Assembly (NCBI GenBank): GCA_036558305.1
Contig: DATBFX010000422.1
Coordinates: 1-31,073 of the forward strand
Direction: 5' to 3'
Source of the DNA: DATBFX01 sp036558305
Lineage (GTDB): Bacteria; Chloroflexota; Chloroflexia; Thermomicrobiales; UBA6265
DNA length: 31,073 nucleotides
Both the position numbers and the translations under genes were made by a program. Below are positions 7,852 to 15,489 of this stretch, piece by piece (the stretch's first letter is position 1; the number at the start of each line of letters is the position of its first letter). The notes under the pieces were generated by a model that saw only the letters and a list, made by a program, of their open reading frames with translations, was not told the DNA's origin and made no database searches.

Positions 7852-9114
7852 GTGCTCACGATTCTGCGGCGGCGCAACTTCGCCCTGCTCTGGTTCGCCG
7901 GGCTGGTCTCGTTCACGGGCGACTGGATGCTCGCCGTCGCCCTGCCCCTCGCGATCTACGAGTTGACCGGGTCGGCGCTGGCGACGGGCGGCGTTCTGGT
8001 CGCGAACAAGCTTGTCGCGCTGGTCCTCGGTTCGGTCGCCGGTGTCTTCGTCGACCGCTGGGACCGCCGGCGGACGATGGTGGTCGCCAACCTGGTCCGG
8101 GCCCCGATCCTGTTGCCGCTGCTCGCGGTCGACTCCGCCGCGCGGGTCTGGATCGTGTACGTCGTCGCGGCCGGTCTTTCGGCCGTGGGTCAGTTCTTCC
8201 GCCCGGCCGAGACCGCGCTGCTGCCCCGCCTCGTCGGCGAGGAAGACCTGGTGCCGGCCAACGCCCTCAACGCCCTCAACGACAACCTGAGCCGCCTGGT
8301 CGGCCCGGCACTCGGCGGGCTGGCCGCCGCGTGGTTCGGGTTGGGCGGGGCCGTCGTCGCGGACGCCGCCTCGTACCTGATTGCGGCGGGGATGATCGCG
8401 GCGATCGCCACGCCAACCGGGCGGGCGCGGGCGGCTCCGCGGGGCACCGCGACGGTGAAGGAGACCTGGGCGGTCGTCCGGCGCGAGTGGCGGGCCGGGT
8501 TGCGCACGATTCGGGCCAACCCGGTGCTCCGCGTCGTCTTCGGGGTCTTCGCGATCGCCTCGCTGGGCGAAGGCGTGATGCAGACCGCGTTTTGGATCTA
8601 CGTCGAGCAAGCGCTGGGGGGCGGATCGCGGGAGGCCGGCTGGCTGCTGAGTGCCCAGGCGGTCGGGGGGCTCGTCGGGGCGGTGGCGGTCGGGGCCCGG
8701 GGCAAGACCCGCTCCCCGCTGTACCTGCTCGGCTGGGGGGCGGTCGGCGTGGGGCTCGCCGACCTGGTGACCTTCAACTACCCGGCGTTCGTGCCGGCGA
8801 TCGGGCCCGGGCTGGTCCTCATGGCCGTCGCCGGCGTGCCGGCGACGGCGTTCGGCACGGGGTACGCGGCCGCGCTGCAGACCGAAGCGACGGACGCCTA
8901 TCGGGGTCGCGTCGCCGGCGCGCTCGGCGCGATGTCGGCGCTGTTCATGATCGGCGGCGCCGTGCTCGCCGGTCTCGCCACGGAACCGCTCGGCGCCGTC
9001 GCCGTGCTGACGATCGACAGCCTGGGCTACATCGCCGGGGGGGTGTTCGCCCTGAGGGCGCTGGCAGCCGGGGCGGCGATGGGCCTCGGGCGCGCGAAGC
9101 CGAGCCCTCCTTGA
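7852..9114 (+). CDS. MFS transporter (EntS/MFS_3-like exporter)
   Basis: Integral membrane protein of 420 residues with 10-12 predicted helices. The start LTILRRRNFALLWFAG, then SFTGDWMLAVALPLAIYELTG, the loop VFVDRWDRRRTMV (the A-motif between helices 2 and 3), FFRPAETALLPRLV and ALNDNLSRLVGPALGG are typical of the MFS_3 group that includes the enterobactin exporter EntS and macrolide pumps. It probably exports a small molecule by proton antiport. The GTG at 7852 was chosen because GGGAG (7841-7845) lies six to seven bases upstream. An ATG at 7825 would add nine residues but has no Shine-Dalgarno. It stands alone: the upstream neighbour is divergent, the downstream one convergent. The substrate cannot be told from sequence. 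Confidence 0.9.
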   Translation: MLTILRRRNFALLWFAGLVSFTGDWMLAVALPLAIYELTGSALATGGVLVANKLVALVLGSVAGVFVDRWDRRRTMVVANLVRAPILLPLLAVDSAARVWIVYVVAAGLSAVGQFFRPAETALLPRLVGEEDLVPANALNALNDNLSRLVGPALGGLAAAWFGLGGAVVADAASYLIAAGMIAAIATPTGRARAAPRGTATVKETWAVVRREWRAGLRTIRANPVLRVVFGVFAIASLGEGVMQTAFWIYVEQALGGGSREAGWLLSAQAVGGLVGAVAVGARGKTRSPLYLLGWGAVGVGLADLVTFNYPAFVPAIGPGLVLMAVAGVPATAFGTGYAAALQTEATDAYRGRVAGALGAMSALFMIGGAVLAGLATEPLGAVAVLTIDSLGYIAGGVFALRALAAGAAMGLGRAKPSPP

Positions 9115-9310
9115 GCGGCTCGCCCGGTGTGGCGAACGCCGGGGCTCGACTCCTCGTTGGAGGGGACCGCGCAAGCATCCGCCGCCGGGCGCGTCGTCGC
9201 AGTCCAACGCCCGTGCCCGAGTCGCCCCGCTCTGGTTTTGAGACGTCGCCGAGCGGATCGATTTCCCAATCCGGGCGCGGCAGGGGCGCGCCCAACTCGG
9301 CTTCGGTGGC

Positions 9311-9351
9311 CCGGCGAAGGGGAGGGGCTCGCCTCCCCTCCCCTTCGCCGG
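9311..9351. terminator. Perfect 17-bp hairpin between convergent genes
   Basis: CCGGCGAAGGGGAGGGG (9311-9327) pairs exactly with 9335-9351 around the 7-base loop CTCGCCT. It lies between the MFS gene and the RTX gene, which converge. No U tract follows on either strand. Most likely a bidirectional terminator. Confidence 0.65.
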
Positions 9352-9366
9352 TCGGTCTGCAGCGGG

Positions 9367-9867
9367 CTACCGGGAGCGGATCACCTCTTCGCAGTTGGTG
9401 ACCGTGTCGAGCCGGTCGACGAACGCCGTGTCGACATCCAGGCCGTCGGCGTCTTCGCCGCAGTCGACGTCGTCCTTTTGCGCCGCAAGACTCGCCGGCT
9501 CGACGGCGTTGACGGTGTCGTTGCCGACTCCGGCACGGATGGTGTCGATACCGCGGCCCCCGTCGATGAAATCGTTCCCGGAGCCGCCGAAGAGCCGGTC
9601 GTCGCCTTGCTGGCCGTGGATGGCATCGTCGCCGGCACCACCGTCGGCGAAGTCGTTGCCCGCGTTGGTCGCGATCTCGTCCCGCGCCCCGAGGCCGCTG
9701 ATCGTGTCGGGGATCGACACGGAGTTCAGCCCCGAGATGCTGTCGGAGGCATCGGTGCCGACGCAGGAGCCGCCGGTGCAGGCGATGAACTTCGCCATGG
9801 CGACGCCACCAGACAGCACCAGCGCCAGCGCCAGCACCCCCAGCACAGCCATCATCTGCCGTTTCAT
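9367..9867 (-). CDS. Secreted RTX (Ca2+-binding nonapeptide repeat) protein
   Basis: Protein of 166 residues. A signal peptide (MKRQMMAVLGVLALALVLSGGVAMA) is followed by a short ACTGGSCVGTDASD segment and then about six RTX-type repeats of the form G(G/A)xGxD (NAGND, GGAGDD, GQQGDD, GGSGND, GGRGID, AGVGND). These bind Ca2+ and fold into a parallel beta-roll. The end has KDDVDCGEDADGLDVD and VTNCEEV, a Cys-containing closing module seen in other small secreted RTX proteins. The ATG at 9867 was preferred over the one at 9879 because AAAGGA overlaps the latter; the chosen start also shares the GAATC-x-x-ATG context with the two RTX-family genes at 13647 and 14637. No type I secretion genes are nearby and the signal peptide points to Sec export. 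Function beyond Ca2+ binding is unknown. Confidence 0.85.
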   Translation of the reverse strand: MKRQMMAVLGVLALALVLSGGVAMAKFIACTGGSCVGTDASDSISGLNSVSIPDTISGLGARDEIATNAGNDFADGGAGDDAIHGQQGDDRLFGGSGNDFIDGGRGIDTIRAGVGNDTVNAVEPASLAAQKDDVDCGEDADGLDVDTAFVDRLDTVTNCEEVIRSR

Positions 9868-10270
9868 CTGATTCCACATCCTTTCGTGGTCGGGGGGGCG
9901 GTCCGGTCGTCCGTGCGGTCGCCCGGGTGCAACCACCGCCCGCTTCGATTCTGGTCGGGCCGGCCCGTTGCCGGCCACGCTCCCATCGTGCCGGGGGCGG
10001 GGCGGGGGCACATCTGACGGTTGACAGATTTCGGCGCGGGTGCGGAGCGGGCGGCGCATCCGGCGAAAGACGTACGGCAGATCTCGGCGCGGGAGCGGAG
10101 CGTCAACGCATCCGACGGATGACAGAGGCGGCCGGCGGGTTTCGCCGGCACGGGAGCGCGGCCGGATGCCCCCGTTCGCGGCAGGACCCGATCGCGCACC
10201 ACCTTCGACCGGGGCGCGATCGATTATCCTGATTCGCGCGGCGTTCCGGCAGACCAAGGAACCGTCGGAG
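9868..10270. other. Divergent intergenic region with no gene
   Basis: This stretch lies between the RTX gene (-) and the amidohydrolase operon (+). It contains the imperfect tandem repeat described at 10025-10130 and the AAGGA ribosome-binding site at 10257. Frames open across it have no coding character that I recognise. Confidence 0.55.
10025..10130. repeat. Imperfect tandem repeat, period 53 bp
   Basis: Two units start at 10025 and 10078 with CAGATTTCGGCGCGGGTGCG and CAGATCTCGGCGCGGGAGCG. Both continue with GAGCG and CGCATCCG before diverging. It lies about 140-250 bp upstream of the amidohydrolase operon. It could be regulatory or just a dispersed repeat. Confidence 0.5.
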
Positions 10271-11356
10271 ATGGGTGCGCACGACTCGGACACGCGACCA
10301 GAACCCGGCATCGTCGACTGCGATATCCACCCCCGCGTGTCCGCGATCGGGACGCTCCGGCCATACCTCACGGAACACTGGCAGGAGTACACGCGGCGGT
10401 CGGCGTTCAAGGGGCCGCCAGATACCCCCTACCCGGACGTGTTCGCAACGTCGTTGCGCCCAGACGCGAAGCGGGTCGACGGCGTGTTGCCGGCGTCGGA
10501 TCCGGCGCTGATGCGGGCGCGCACCCTCGACGCGCAGGCGATCGAGATCGGTATCCTCAACTGCGACTACGCGATCGAGAGCATCCACAACCCGGACGCC
10601 GCGGCGGCGCTGGCGGCGGCGGTCAACGACTGGTTGATCCACGAATGGCTCGACGTCGAACCGCGGTTTCGCGCTTCGGTCGTCGTTGCCAGCCAGCAAC
10701 CGGAGATGGCCGCACGCGAGATCGAGCGCGTCGGCAGCCATCCCGGGTTTGTCCAAGTGTTCCTGCCTGTCCGTTCGGCCGCGCCCTACGGCAACCGCCG
10801 CTATCACCCGATCTTCGCGGCCGCGGAGAAGCACGGTCTGGTCGTCGGCATCCACTTTGGCGGTTCACCCGGCAACCCGCCGACGGCGGCCGGCTGGCCG
10901 ACTTATTACCTCGAAGAGTACGCCGGTATGTCCCACGTCTTTCAGACGCAACTGCTCAGTCTGATCGCCGAGGGGGTCTTCGATCAATTCCCGAACCTGC
11001 GGGTCGCGCTCGCCGAAGGGGGCTTCAGTTGGCTGCCGGCCTTCCTCTGGCGGCTCGACAAAGAGTGGAAGGGGCTGCGGCGCGAGATCCCGTGGGTGCG
11101 GCGGCTGCCATCCGAGTACGTCCGCGAGCGCGTTCGGTTGACCACCCAACCGTTCGACACCCCGGAAGACCCCGCGCAGGCCCGCGATCTCCTCGACCAG
11201 TTCGCCGACGACGGTCTGCTCGACCTCCTGATGTTCGCGACGGACTTCCCGCACTGGCATCCGGACACGCCGGAGGAGGCCGTGCTCGCCGCCTTGCCAG
11301 AACCGGTCCGAGCACGGATCATGCGGGAAACGGCGCAGGCGTTTTACCGACTCTAG
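10271..11356 (+). CDS. Amidohydrolase family protein (Amidohydro_2/ACMSD-like)
   Basis: Protein of 361 residues, a metal-dependent hydrolase or decarboxylase of the TIM-barrel amidohydrolase-2 family, which includes ACMS decarboxylase and related aromatic-acid decarboxylases. Metal-site elements are visible: DCDIH at 16-20 on the first strand (in place of the usual HxH), H195 in GIHFGG, and D325 in FATDFPHWHP. The segment RALxDAQAIEIGILN is the usual pattern after strand 1, and MRETAQAFYRL is the usual C-terminal helix. ATG 10271 follows AAGGA (10257-10261). It heads a compact operon with a paralogue 22 bp downstream and a Rieske protein after that. The context suggests breakdown of an aromatic or heterocyclic compound; the substrate is unknown. 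A longer open frame upstream of the ATG does not look coding. Confidence 0.9.
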   Translation: MGAHDSDTRPEPGIVDCDIHPRVSAIGTLRPYLTEHWQEYTRRSAFKGPPDTPYPDVFATSLRPDAKRVDGVLPASDPALMRARTLDAQAIEIGILNCDYAIESIHNPDAAAALAAAVNDWLIHEWLDVEPRFRASVVVASQQPEMAAREIERVGSHPGFVQVFLPVRSAAPYGNRRYHPIFAAAEKHGLVVGIHFGGSPGNPPTAAGWPTYYLEEYAGMSHVFQTQLLSLIAEGVFDQFPNLRVALAEGGFSWLPAFLWRLDKEWKGLRREIPWVRRLPSEYVRERVRLTTQPFDTPEDPAQARDLLDQFADDGLLDLLMFATDFPHWHPDTPEEAVLAALPEPVRARIMRETAQAFYRL

Positions 11357-11378
11357 ATCGCGCGACGGAGGGCGAGTC

Positions 11379-12473
11379 ATGATCGAGACGCTTGAACGAC
11401 CCGTGACTCGTGCACGCATCACCACGCCGACGATCGACTGCGATATCCACAATACGCTCGCGTCCGATAAGGACCTCCTGACGTACCTGCCGGCGCGTTG
11501 GCACCGATACCTGGAGACATTCGGTCTCAAGAACTACCGCTACGCCGGCGGCGCTTACCCCCGGCTCTACCCGAATGCCGCCCGCGCCGATGCCTGGCCC
11601 CCCTCCGGTCTGCCGCCCGGCGCCGATCTCGGTTTCTTGCAGGAACAGTTACTCGACGCCTGGCAGATCGAAATCGGGATCCTCAACCCGCTGATGGACG
11701 GCCCGACGCATCCAAATCGGGAGTTCGGGGCGGCGGTGGCGAGCGCCCTCAACGAGTGGCAAATCCGCCACTGGGTCGAGCCGGAACCGCGCCTGCGCGC
11801 CTCGCTGATCGTCAATTACGAGGACGGCGAGTTGGCGGCGGCCGAGATCGAGCGGCACGGCGACGACCCCCGCTTCGTCCAGGTTCTCCTGATCGCGCGC
11901 ACGCACGAACCGCTCGGCAAGCGGACGTACTGGCAGATGTACGAAGCCGCCGAACGGCACGGGTTGCCGATCGGCATCCACTTCGGCGGGTTCAGCGGCA
12001 ACCCAATCACCGGCGCGGGGTGGCCGTCCTTCTACATCGAGGACCACTGCGGGATGCCGCAGACCTTCCAGGCGCAGGTAATCAGCCTCGTCTGCGAAGG
12101 CGTTTTCGAGCACTTTCCGCACCTGAAGATCGTGCTGATCGAAGGCGGGTTCGCCTGGCTCCCGTCGCTGATGTGGCGGCTGGACATGAGCTGGAAACGA
12201 CTCAAAGAGGAAGTTCCGCATCTGCAGCGGCCCCCCTCCGAATACGTCCGCGAGCATTTCTGGCTGACGACGCAGCCGATGGAAGAACCGCCGGTGCGGG
12301 GCCACTTCAGCCGTCTGCTCGACCAGCTCGCGATGAACGACAGGCTGATGTTCGCCACCGACTACCCCCACTGGGATTTCGACTCGCCCGAACAGGCGTT
12401 CCCGGAGAAACTCCCGCCCGACCTGGAGGCGAAAATCATGGCCGGCAATGCCCGGGCGTTGTACCGGCAGTAA
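11379..12473 (+). CDS. Amidohydrolase family protein, paralogue of the preceding gene
   Basis: Protein of 364 residues, clearly homologous along its whole length to the preceding enzyme. Shared features are DCDIH (20-24), PRLRASLIVN, a GIHFGG strand with H201, IEGGFAWLPSLMWRLD, EYVREHFWLTTQPMEEP and FATDYPHWDFDSPE with D328. The putative metal ligands are all kept, so both copies should be active. The N-terminal region after DCDIH differs (a KNYRYAGGAYPRLYPNAARAD segment instead of a PDTPYPDVF one), so substrate specificity may have diverged or the two may form a heteromer. GGAGGG at 11367-11372 precedes the ATG. The gap to the gene before it is 22 bp and to the Rieske gene 6 bp, so all three are probably cotranscribed. 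Confidence 0.9.
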   Translation: MIETLERPVTRARITTPTIDCDIHNTLASDKDLLTYLPARWHRYLETFGLKNYRYAGGAYPRLYPNAARADAWPPSGLPPGADLGFLQEQLLDAWQIEIGILNPLMDGPTHPNREFGAAVASALNEWQIRHWVEPEPRLRASLIVNYEDGELAAAEIERHGDDPRFVQVLLIARTHEPLGKRTYWQMYEAAERHGLPIGIHFGGFSGNPITGAGWPSFYIEDHCGMPQTFQAQVISLVCEGVFEHFPHLKIVLIEGGFAWLPSLMWRLDMSWKRLKEEVPHLQRPPSEYVREHFWLTTQPMEEPPVRGHFSRLLDQLAMNDRLMFATDYPHWDFDSPEQAFPEKLPPDLEAKIMAGNARALYRQ

Positions 12474-12479
12474 GCGGCC

Positions 12480-12917
12480 ATGCCCAAGCACGTCGTGGCG
12501 ACGGTCGATGAGATCCCGCCGGGGGCGCGGAAGATCGTCGAGGTCGAGGGTCGGTCGATCGGCGTTTTCAACGTCGATGGGGCGTTCTTTGCGCTGAGGA
12601 ACCGCTGCCCGCACCAGGGCGGTCCGCTTTGCCGGGGAACGATCTCGGCGTTCGTCTCGGCGACCAGGCCGGGGGAGTACCGCGTCAGCCGGCACGGTCA
12701 GATCCTGCGCTGCCCGTGGCACGGCTGGGAGTTCGACATCAGCACCGGCCAGTCGTGGTTCGATCCGCGCAAAGTCCGCGTCCGCCGCTACGAGGTCACC
12801 GTCGAAGCCGACCCCGGAGCAGTGCCGGGGCAGCTAGAAAAGGGTCCGTACGTCGCGGAGACCTATCCGGTTTCGGTCGAGCGGCAGTACGTCCTCGTCG
12901 AACTCGGGAACTCGTAA
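12480..12917 (+). CDS. Small Rieske [2Fe-2S] protein
   Basis: Protein of 145 residues made of a single Rieske domain. The cluster ligands are C43 and H45 (CPHQGGPLC) and C78 and H81 (CPWHGWEFD). The 32 residues between the pairs contain an insertion with SATRPGEYRVSRHG. There is no signal peptide and no catalytic oxygenase domain, so it resembles the ferredoxin component of a ring-hydroxylating oxygenase rather than the oxygenase itself. It follows the second amidohydrolase by six bases with no clear Shine-Dalgarno, which suggests translational coupling. Its likely role is electron transfer in the same pathway, but no reductase or oxygenase alpha subunit is seen in the window. Confidence 0.9.
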   Translation: MPKHVVATVDEIPPGARKIVEVEGRSIGVFNVDGAFFALRNRCPHQGGPLCRGTISAFVSATRPGEYRVSRHGQILRCPWHGWEFDISTGQSWFDPRKVRVRRYEVTVEADPGAVPGQLEKGPYVAETYPVSVERQYVLVELGNS

Positions 12918-12968
12918 GCGGCCAGGAGATCGCCTCGGGCGTGACGCGGCGTCGGTATCACCGGTGGC

Positions 12969-13038
12969 GAGGGGTGCTTCGCACGGCTCAGAATGTCCGA
13001 TCGGTCGGGTGCATCCTGAGCCGCGCGAAGCACCTCTC
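12969..13038. terminator. 27-bp imperfect hairpin between convergent genes
   Basis: Bases 12969-12995 pair with 13012-13038 at 24 of 27 positions, plus a G-U pair at 12972/13035, around a 16-base loop. The core arm is GGTGCTTCGC followed by GGCTCAG. It lies between the Rieske gene and the second RTX gene. It is probably a bidirectional terminator, and the arm sequence looks like a dispersed intergenic repeat. Confidence 0.6.
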
Positions 13039-13068
13039 ACGCGTATTCAACCGTCGACCTTCGCGACC

Positions 13069-13647
13069 CTACGGAACGTCCTCGCAGGAGACGAGGACGT
13101 CCGGGGCGCCGCCCGGTGTGCAGGTGTCGTGACCCGAGTTGCCGTTGAGGGTGGAGGGATCCGCGTGCGCGCCGAGGACCGAGATCGTGTCGTCGCCGGA
13201 ACCGCCAAGGAGCGTACCGAACCCGAGGATGCGATCGCCGCCCGAGCCGCCCTTGAGGACTTGTCCGACTCCGTTCCCATCGACCAGCAGATCGCCACCG
13301 GAGCCGCCGTCGATGGTGTCGTTGCCCGCGGTGCCGACGATGGTGTCGTTGCGGGCGACGTCGCCCCACATCTGGTCGTCGCCGGAACCGCCGTGGATCG
13401 TGTCGTTGCCCCCTTCGCCGCAGATCGTGTCGTTGCCCGCGCCGCCGTTGATGACCTCGTCGCCGGCCGTTCCGACGATGACGTCGTTCCCGGCGGTGCC
13501 GGTGATCGTGCCGCCGCTGCCGATGATCGTCGGCGTCAGACCGTTACAGGTGAGAACCTGCTGCGCGCCGGTACGGGAAGTGCCGACCGTGAGCGCCAGG
13601 AGCGCCAGCACCAACGACGAAAGGGTGACAAATCCGAGTTTCCGCAT
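13069..13647 (-). CDS. Secreted RTX repeat protein, second copy
   Basis: Protein of 192 residues. The signal peptide MRKLGFVTLSSLVLALLALT is cleaved near GAQQ. The mature part carries about ten RTX-like units (GTAGND, GTAGDE, GGAGND, GEGGND, GGSGDD, GTAGND, GGSGGD twice, GGSGDD, GNSGHD). It ends with DTCTPGGAPDVLVSCEDVP, in which two cysteines probably form a disulfide. The repeats are expected to bind Ca2+ and form a beta-roll. An upstream ATG at 13668 would add seven residues (MRKNENQ). I chose 13647 because both relatives start with M(R/K) in the same GAATC-x-x-ATG context. The next gene upstream on this strand, past a cupin-like fragment, is a degenerate copy of it. Confidence 0.85.
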   Translation of the reverse strand: MRKLGFVTLSSLVLALLALTVGTSRTGAQQVLTCNGLTPTIIGSGGTITGTAGNDVIVGTAGDEVINGGAGNDTICGEGGNDTIHGGSGDDQMWGDVARNDTIVGTAGNDTIDGGSGGDLLVDGNGVGQVLKGGSGGDRILGFGTLLGGSGDDTISVLGAHADPSTLNGNSGHDTCTPGGAPDVLVSCEDVP

Positions 13648-13941
13648 CTGATTCTCGTTCTTTCTCATTGCTCTTCAGCCAACCCCGCGGCGCCGTGGGT
13701 CTGTCTCGATGTTGGTGCAGGCGGGACGTCGGGGCATCGGCAATTCTGCCGATCCGGTGCAGCGTGCCGCGAGGGTGCGTATCGATGGCGACAGGTCGGT
13801 CGCTCGGGTAAGACGATCGGTTCCGCCGCTGTTGTGCGTGCGGCATTCATCGGGCGGAGGAGTTCAACGAACTGCCAGCGGTGGGGAGTCGGCTCGCATC
13901 AGCCCGCGGGGCGCCGATTCGGCGTGCGACCGGTCGCGCGG

Positions 13942-14139
13942 TCAGGGCGCGATCCCGGCGATCACGACGAGCAGCGCTTCGGTGGGAGCGGGGCCGTGGT
14001 TGTGGAGCGTGAGGGACGTGCGTGACTCGACCGCGATGCCGTCGGCCGGGCCAAGGTTTGCCGACTCGACCGAGGTCCCGGAGCCGTCGCTGCCCAGTTC
14101 CCGCGTCACCAGTCGCCACGGGCAGCCGGCCGGGGACAC
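13942..14139 (-). pseudogene. Cupin-like C-terminal fragment
   Basis: A minus-strand frame of 65 codons from a GTG at 14139 reads LVTRELGSDG, ANLGPADGIAVE, TSLTLHNHGPAPTEALLVVI. This resembles the second half of a small cupin barrel (GDGIAVPAGT then L.N.GP.P..LLV.I.). No matching first half or signal peptide precedes it; the upstream codons look non-coding and there is no ribosome-binding site. It is likely a remnant of a gene related to the secreted cupin at 17293-17859. The rest of the gap between the two RTX-family genes (13648-13941 and 14140-14253) shows nothing I can name. A short expressed protein cannot be excluded. Confidence 0.4.
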
Positions 14140-14253
14140 GCAGCCGGCCGCCCCTTGGCTTGGGCAATTCCTCGGGCAGGAGCCACGCGATCGCCGCCCA
14201 GCGAATGCTTTGGACGCGATGATGCCACACTCACCCGGTTCAGCAACACGCGC

Positions 14254-14637
14254 TCAGGCAGCAGGCTTGTAGGAGATCAAGACGTCTTGCGCGACAGCAC
14301 GGTTGCCGTCGCCTGTGCCCGACTCACCGGCGAGGGTTGTCGGACCGTGGGCGTGTTCGAGCAGCACGACGGTGTCGCCTCCGGAATGCGAGAGGCGGAT
14401 ACCGAAGCTGAGGACACGGTCCTCGCCGGTGTCGCCGCCGATCGACTGGTCGGTTGTTCCGGGCTCACCGAGCGCATCTTCGGCACGATCACAGGCGGTC
14501 GCCTCGGAGCCGCTGGTCGCGGGCATCTTCTGGTTGGCCGCGACGGGAACGGCGGCGCTTGCGTGGGAGGTTTTCAACCAGAGCACGACAAGGGCCAACA
14601 CAAACGAGGAGAGTGTGACGCATTCGAGTTTTCGCAT
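14254..14637 (-). CDS. Degenerate RTX-family paralogue, exported
   Basis: Protein of 127 residues. The signal peptide MRKLECVTLSSFVLALVVLW matches that of the RTX protein at 13069-13647 almost residue for residue. The C-terminal half, DRVLSFGIRLSHSGGDTVVLLE then AHGPTTLAGESG and QDVLISYKP, aligns with DRILGFGTLLGGSGDDTISVLG, AHADPSTLNGNSG and PDVLVSCEDVP of that protein. The central block of GGxGND repeats is missing, the remaining Gly/Asp positions are eroded, and both C-terminal cysteines are gone. It probably no longer binds Ca2+ as a beta-roll. The frame is open with a ribosome-binding region (AGAGGTAGGG), so it may still be expressed. I read it as a decaying tandem duplicate. Confidence 0.65.
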   Translation of the reverse strand: MRKLECVTLSSFVLALVVLWLKTSHASAAVPVAANQKMPATSGSEATACDRAEDALGEPGTTDQSIGGDTGEDRVLSFGIRLSHSGGDTVVLLEHAHGPTTLAGESGTGDGNRAVAQDVLISYKPAA

Positions 14638-14892
14638 TCGATTCCCTACCTCTCTGTATTACCGGGGCCACGCGACCCATCGCGCCGGCCTCGGATGTCA
14701 TTCAATTTAGCGACGCGCCCGCCGGTGACGCATCCGTAAGATTGCCGAAACGATTGCTTCTCCCGACCGGAGATGGCTGGGCGAAACTGCCGAATCGTCC
14801 GCGCACGACGCAAGCGAGTAACAATCGGCGCCCGGCCACCGTCTCCATGAGAAGAGGACCTTGTTCGACCGCTGTCGTAGGAGCGCCGCGAG

Positions 14893-15489
14893 ATGCTCGA
14901 CACCTTGAAGGTTCGGGCGGTGCCGATCGAGCGAACGGTGGACGTGGGAGACCACGACGCCGACTTGGTCGCGCGGGCGAAGCGCGACCGCCAGGCATTC
15001 GCGGCGCTCTACGACCGGTATGTCGATGCGATCTACCGTTACTGCCACGTCCGCCTGGGCGACCGGGAGGCGGCCGAAGACGCGACGAGTGTGGTCTTCG
15101 CGAAGGCGATGGACGGTCTGTCGTCATGCCGCGGCGGTTCGTTCCGCTCCTGGCTCTTCGCGATTGCCCACAACGTCGTGGCCGACGCATACCGGGCGAC
15201 GCGGCCTTCCGAACCCCTGGCGGCGGCAGCGGCGCTCACGGACCCGGCGCCGGAACCGGACGAACTGGCTCTCGCCGGCGATCTGGGGCGGGCGGTCCGT
15301 GCCTCACTCGCGCGGTTGTCGCCCGATCAGCGGGAGATCGTCGAATTGCGCCTGGCGGGGTTGACCGGACCGGAGATCGCCGCCGCGCTCGGCAAGAGCC
15401 ACGCCGCGATCCGCGTCGCCCAGTTCCGGGCCTACGCGCGGCTGCGCATCCTGCTCGACGGGACGAAGGGGGTCGACGGCGATGCCTGA
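14893..15489 (+). CDS. ECF-type RNA polymerase sigma factor
   Basis: Protein of 198 residues with the two ECF domains. Region 2 runs from FAALYDRYVDAIYRYCHVRL through DAEDATSVVFAKAM-like residues to the core-binding FRSWLFAIAHNVVADAYR. Region 4 is SLARLSPDQREIVELRLAGL followed by the helix-turn-helix GPEIAAALGKSHAAIRVAQFRA. TAGGAG at 14878-14883 lies nine bases before the ATG. Its last codons overlap the next gene by eight bases, the classic layout of a sigma factor and its membrane-bound anti-sigma factor. Here the partner has extracellular vWA domains. Inferred role: transcriptional response to an envelope or extracellular signal. I found no confident ECF promoter motif upstream. Confidence 0.93.
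   Translation: MLDTLKVRAVPIERTVDVGDHDADLVARAKRDRQAFAALYDRYVDAIYRYCHVRLGDREAAEDATSVVFAKAMDGLSSCRGGSFRSWLFAIAHNVVADAYRATRPSEPLAAAAALTDPAPEPDELALAGDLGRAVRASLARLSPDQREIVELRLAGLTGPEIAAALGKSHAAIRVAQFRAYARLRILLDGTKGVDGDA

Noticed and set aside
9127..10017. Plus-strand open frame over the first RTX gene and its flanks
   Set aside because: Antisense of GGxGND repeats gives a valine/glutamate-rich frame by composition alone; the minus strand has the signal peptide and repeats.
10204..10227. Weak promoter-like pair TTCGAC and TATCCT before the amidohydrolase operon
   Set aside because: Both hexamers are poor matches and the spacer is only about 15 bases.
14155..14739. Plus-strand open frame covering the degenerate RTX gene
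   Set aside because: No ribosome-binding site or domain; the minus-strand protein aligns with its RTX neighbour.
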